5,265 bases of DNA from an uncultured bacterium (GTDB lineage Bacteria > Gemmatimonadota > Gemmatimonadetes > Longimicrobiales > RSA9). A program made the position numbers and the translations under genes. The stretch spans positions 1 to 5,265 of the forward strand of contig CALBZE010000086.1 in assembly GCA_937889645.1 (NCBI GenBank). The letters run 5' to 3'. How positions within the stretch are numbered: the first letter of the stretch is position 1; the number at the start of each line of letters is the position of its first letter. A model generated the notes under the pieces. It was not told the origin of the DNA. It made no database searches and saw only the letters and a list, made by a program, of their open reading frames with translations. Positions 4,747-5,265 of this stretch are shown in pieces.

Positions 4747-5265
4747 ATGCTCCCAGCCCTGATCCGCAAAGCCGTCGAAGACGCCGGTTTCGATCTCATC
4801 CTCGGCGAAGATGCCGAGTGGACGCGCGTCGGCGTGAGCGGGGTCGAGGGGCACGCGTGGGTGGTGCCGGTCGGCAAGGGCGCATTCCTCGCGCTCGGGC
4901 CCGGGGTTGCGGCGTCGGAGTTCCGGACCGTGACCTGGACCGATGTCCCGCTCCCGCCCGGCGCCGTGCTCGCCGCGCGCTTCCGGACGCCCGCCGAGCT
5001 GTACGACGCGCTCCGCCGCGTTCGCGTCCTCCTCTCGCAGGCGCCGCCGCTCCCAGAAAAGCGCTTCGAGGAGCGGCTGAAGGCGGTGAGCGCCACCGAG
5101 GCGGAAGCCTTCGTCCGGCAGCGCGTCGGCCAGGACCTCTTCCGCGAAATGCTCCTGGAGTATTGGGACGGTCGCTGCGCCATCACGGGCCTCGCCGTCC
5201 CGGAGCTCCTCCGCGCCAGCCACGCCAAGCCGTGGAAGGATGCGACGGATGCCGAGCGCCTCGAC
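4747..5265 (+). CDS. HNH endonuclease, 3'-truncated by window edge
   Basis: An open frame of 173 codons begins at ATG 4747, one base after the toxin stop, and has no stop before the window ends. The first about 110 residues (MLPALIRKAVEDAGF, a beta-rich segment WVVPVGKGAFLALGPG, FRTPAELYDALRRVRVLL) are an N-terminal domain I do not recognise. From about 122 the sequence is a clear HNH_2-type nuclease: RQRVGQDLFREMLLEYW, then GRCAITG with C144, then PELLRASHAKPW with the first catalytic histidine H159. The usual next step (NGLLL...D.LFD with the asparagine and second histidine) would come right after ERLD and is cut off, so activity cannot be judged. Family members commonly read SHIKPW; here it is SHAKPW. 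Such nucleases occur alone or as the cutting part of restriction systems. Its place behind an AbiE-type pair and near a methyltransferase suggests defence (inference). Confidence 0.82.
   Translation, partial: MLPALIRKAVEDAGFDLILGEDAEWTRVGVSGVEGHAWVVPVGKGAFLALGPGVAASEFRTVTWTDVPLPPGAVLAARFRTPAELYDALRRVRVLLSQAPPLPEKRFEERLKAVSATEAEAFVRQRVGQDLFREMLLEYWDGRCAITGLAVPELLRASHAKPWKDATDAERLD

Noticed and set aside
4519..5228. Minus-strand open frames opposite the toxin end and HNH gene
   Set aside because: They have biased composition without motifs, and the + strand encodes clear HNH and AbiEii sequences.

Overview
The window is a GC-rich stretch (about 70-78% GC in most genes) of bacterial accessory DNA that reads as part of a defence island. 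No ribosomal, tRNA or core metabolic gene is present, so the host can only be guessed. High GC, dense same-strand genes and a stand-alone four-helix-bundle (23S-IVP-like) gene fit a high-GC Gram-negative soil or sediment lineage such as Gemmatimonadota, Acidobacteriota or a deltaproteobacterium. This is inference, not identification. All supported genes are on the + strand.

Region 1 (1-2969) is the C-terminal, larger part of an Eco57I/type IIG-like adenine-N6 DNA methyltransferase; its N-terminus lies before the window. Just upstream of its SAM-binding motif (DPACGSG) sits a compact 459-base insertion (17-475). The insertion has long inverted repeats made of four heptamers per side (GCGAATG-type), a strong Shine-Dalgarno site, and a 122-aa four-helix-bundle protein in another reading frame. 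The methyltransferase frame stays open through the insertion. Removing exactly 17-475 (153 codons) joins the flanks in frame and gives a natural-looking run into motif I. The same gene carries a sharply lower-GC block (about 2030-2640, roughly 53% GC by hand count) over its target-recognition part, which suggests exchange of the specificity module.

Region 2 (2970-3095) is intergenic. It holds a small hairpin and a 37-bp palindrome (3028-3064) with a sigma70-like -35/-10 pair inside it, a good candidate for the self-regulated promoter/operator of the next operon.

Region 3 (3096-5265) is a tightly packed operon: an AbiEi-family type IV antitoxin, an AbiEii-family nucleotidyltransferase toxin (ATGA overlap), and a partial HNH endonuclease starting one base after the toxin stop and running off the window. 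The toxin is split by a single-base frameshift at a CCCC run (4359-4362): catalytic motifs GGTALHK and DxD lie before it, and the conserved K...R...RDxxD motif lies after it in the +1 frame. As written, the toxin is probably inactive while the antitoxin is intact, unless the extra base is a sequencing error or a recoding site.

The most unusual item is the inverted-repeat-bounded four-helix-bundle element sitting in frame inside a methyltransferase gene. It resembles the intervening sequences of 23S rRNA, but lies in a protein-coding gene.
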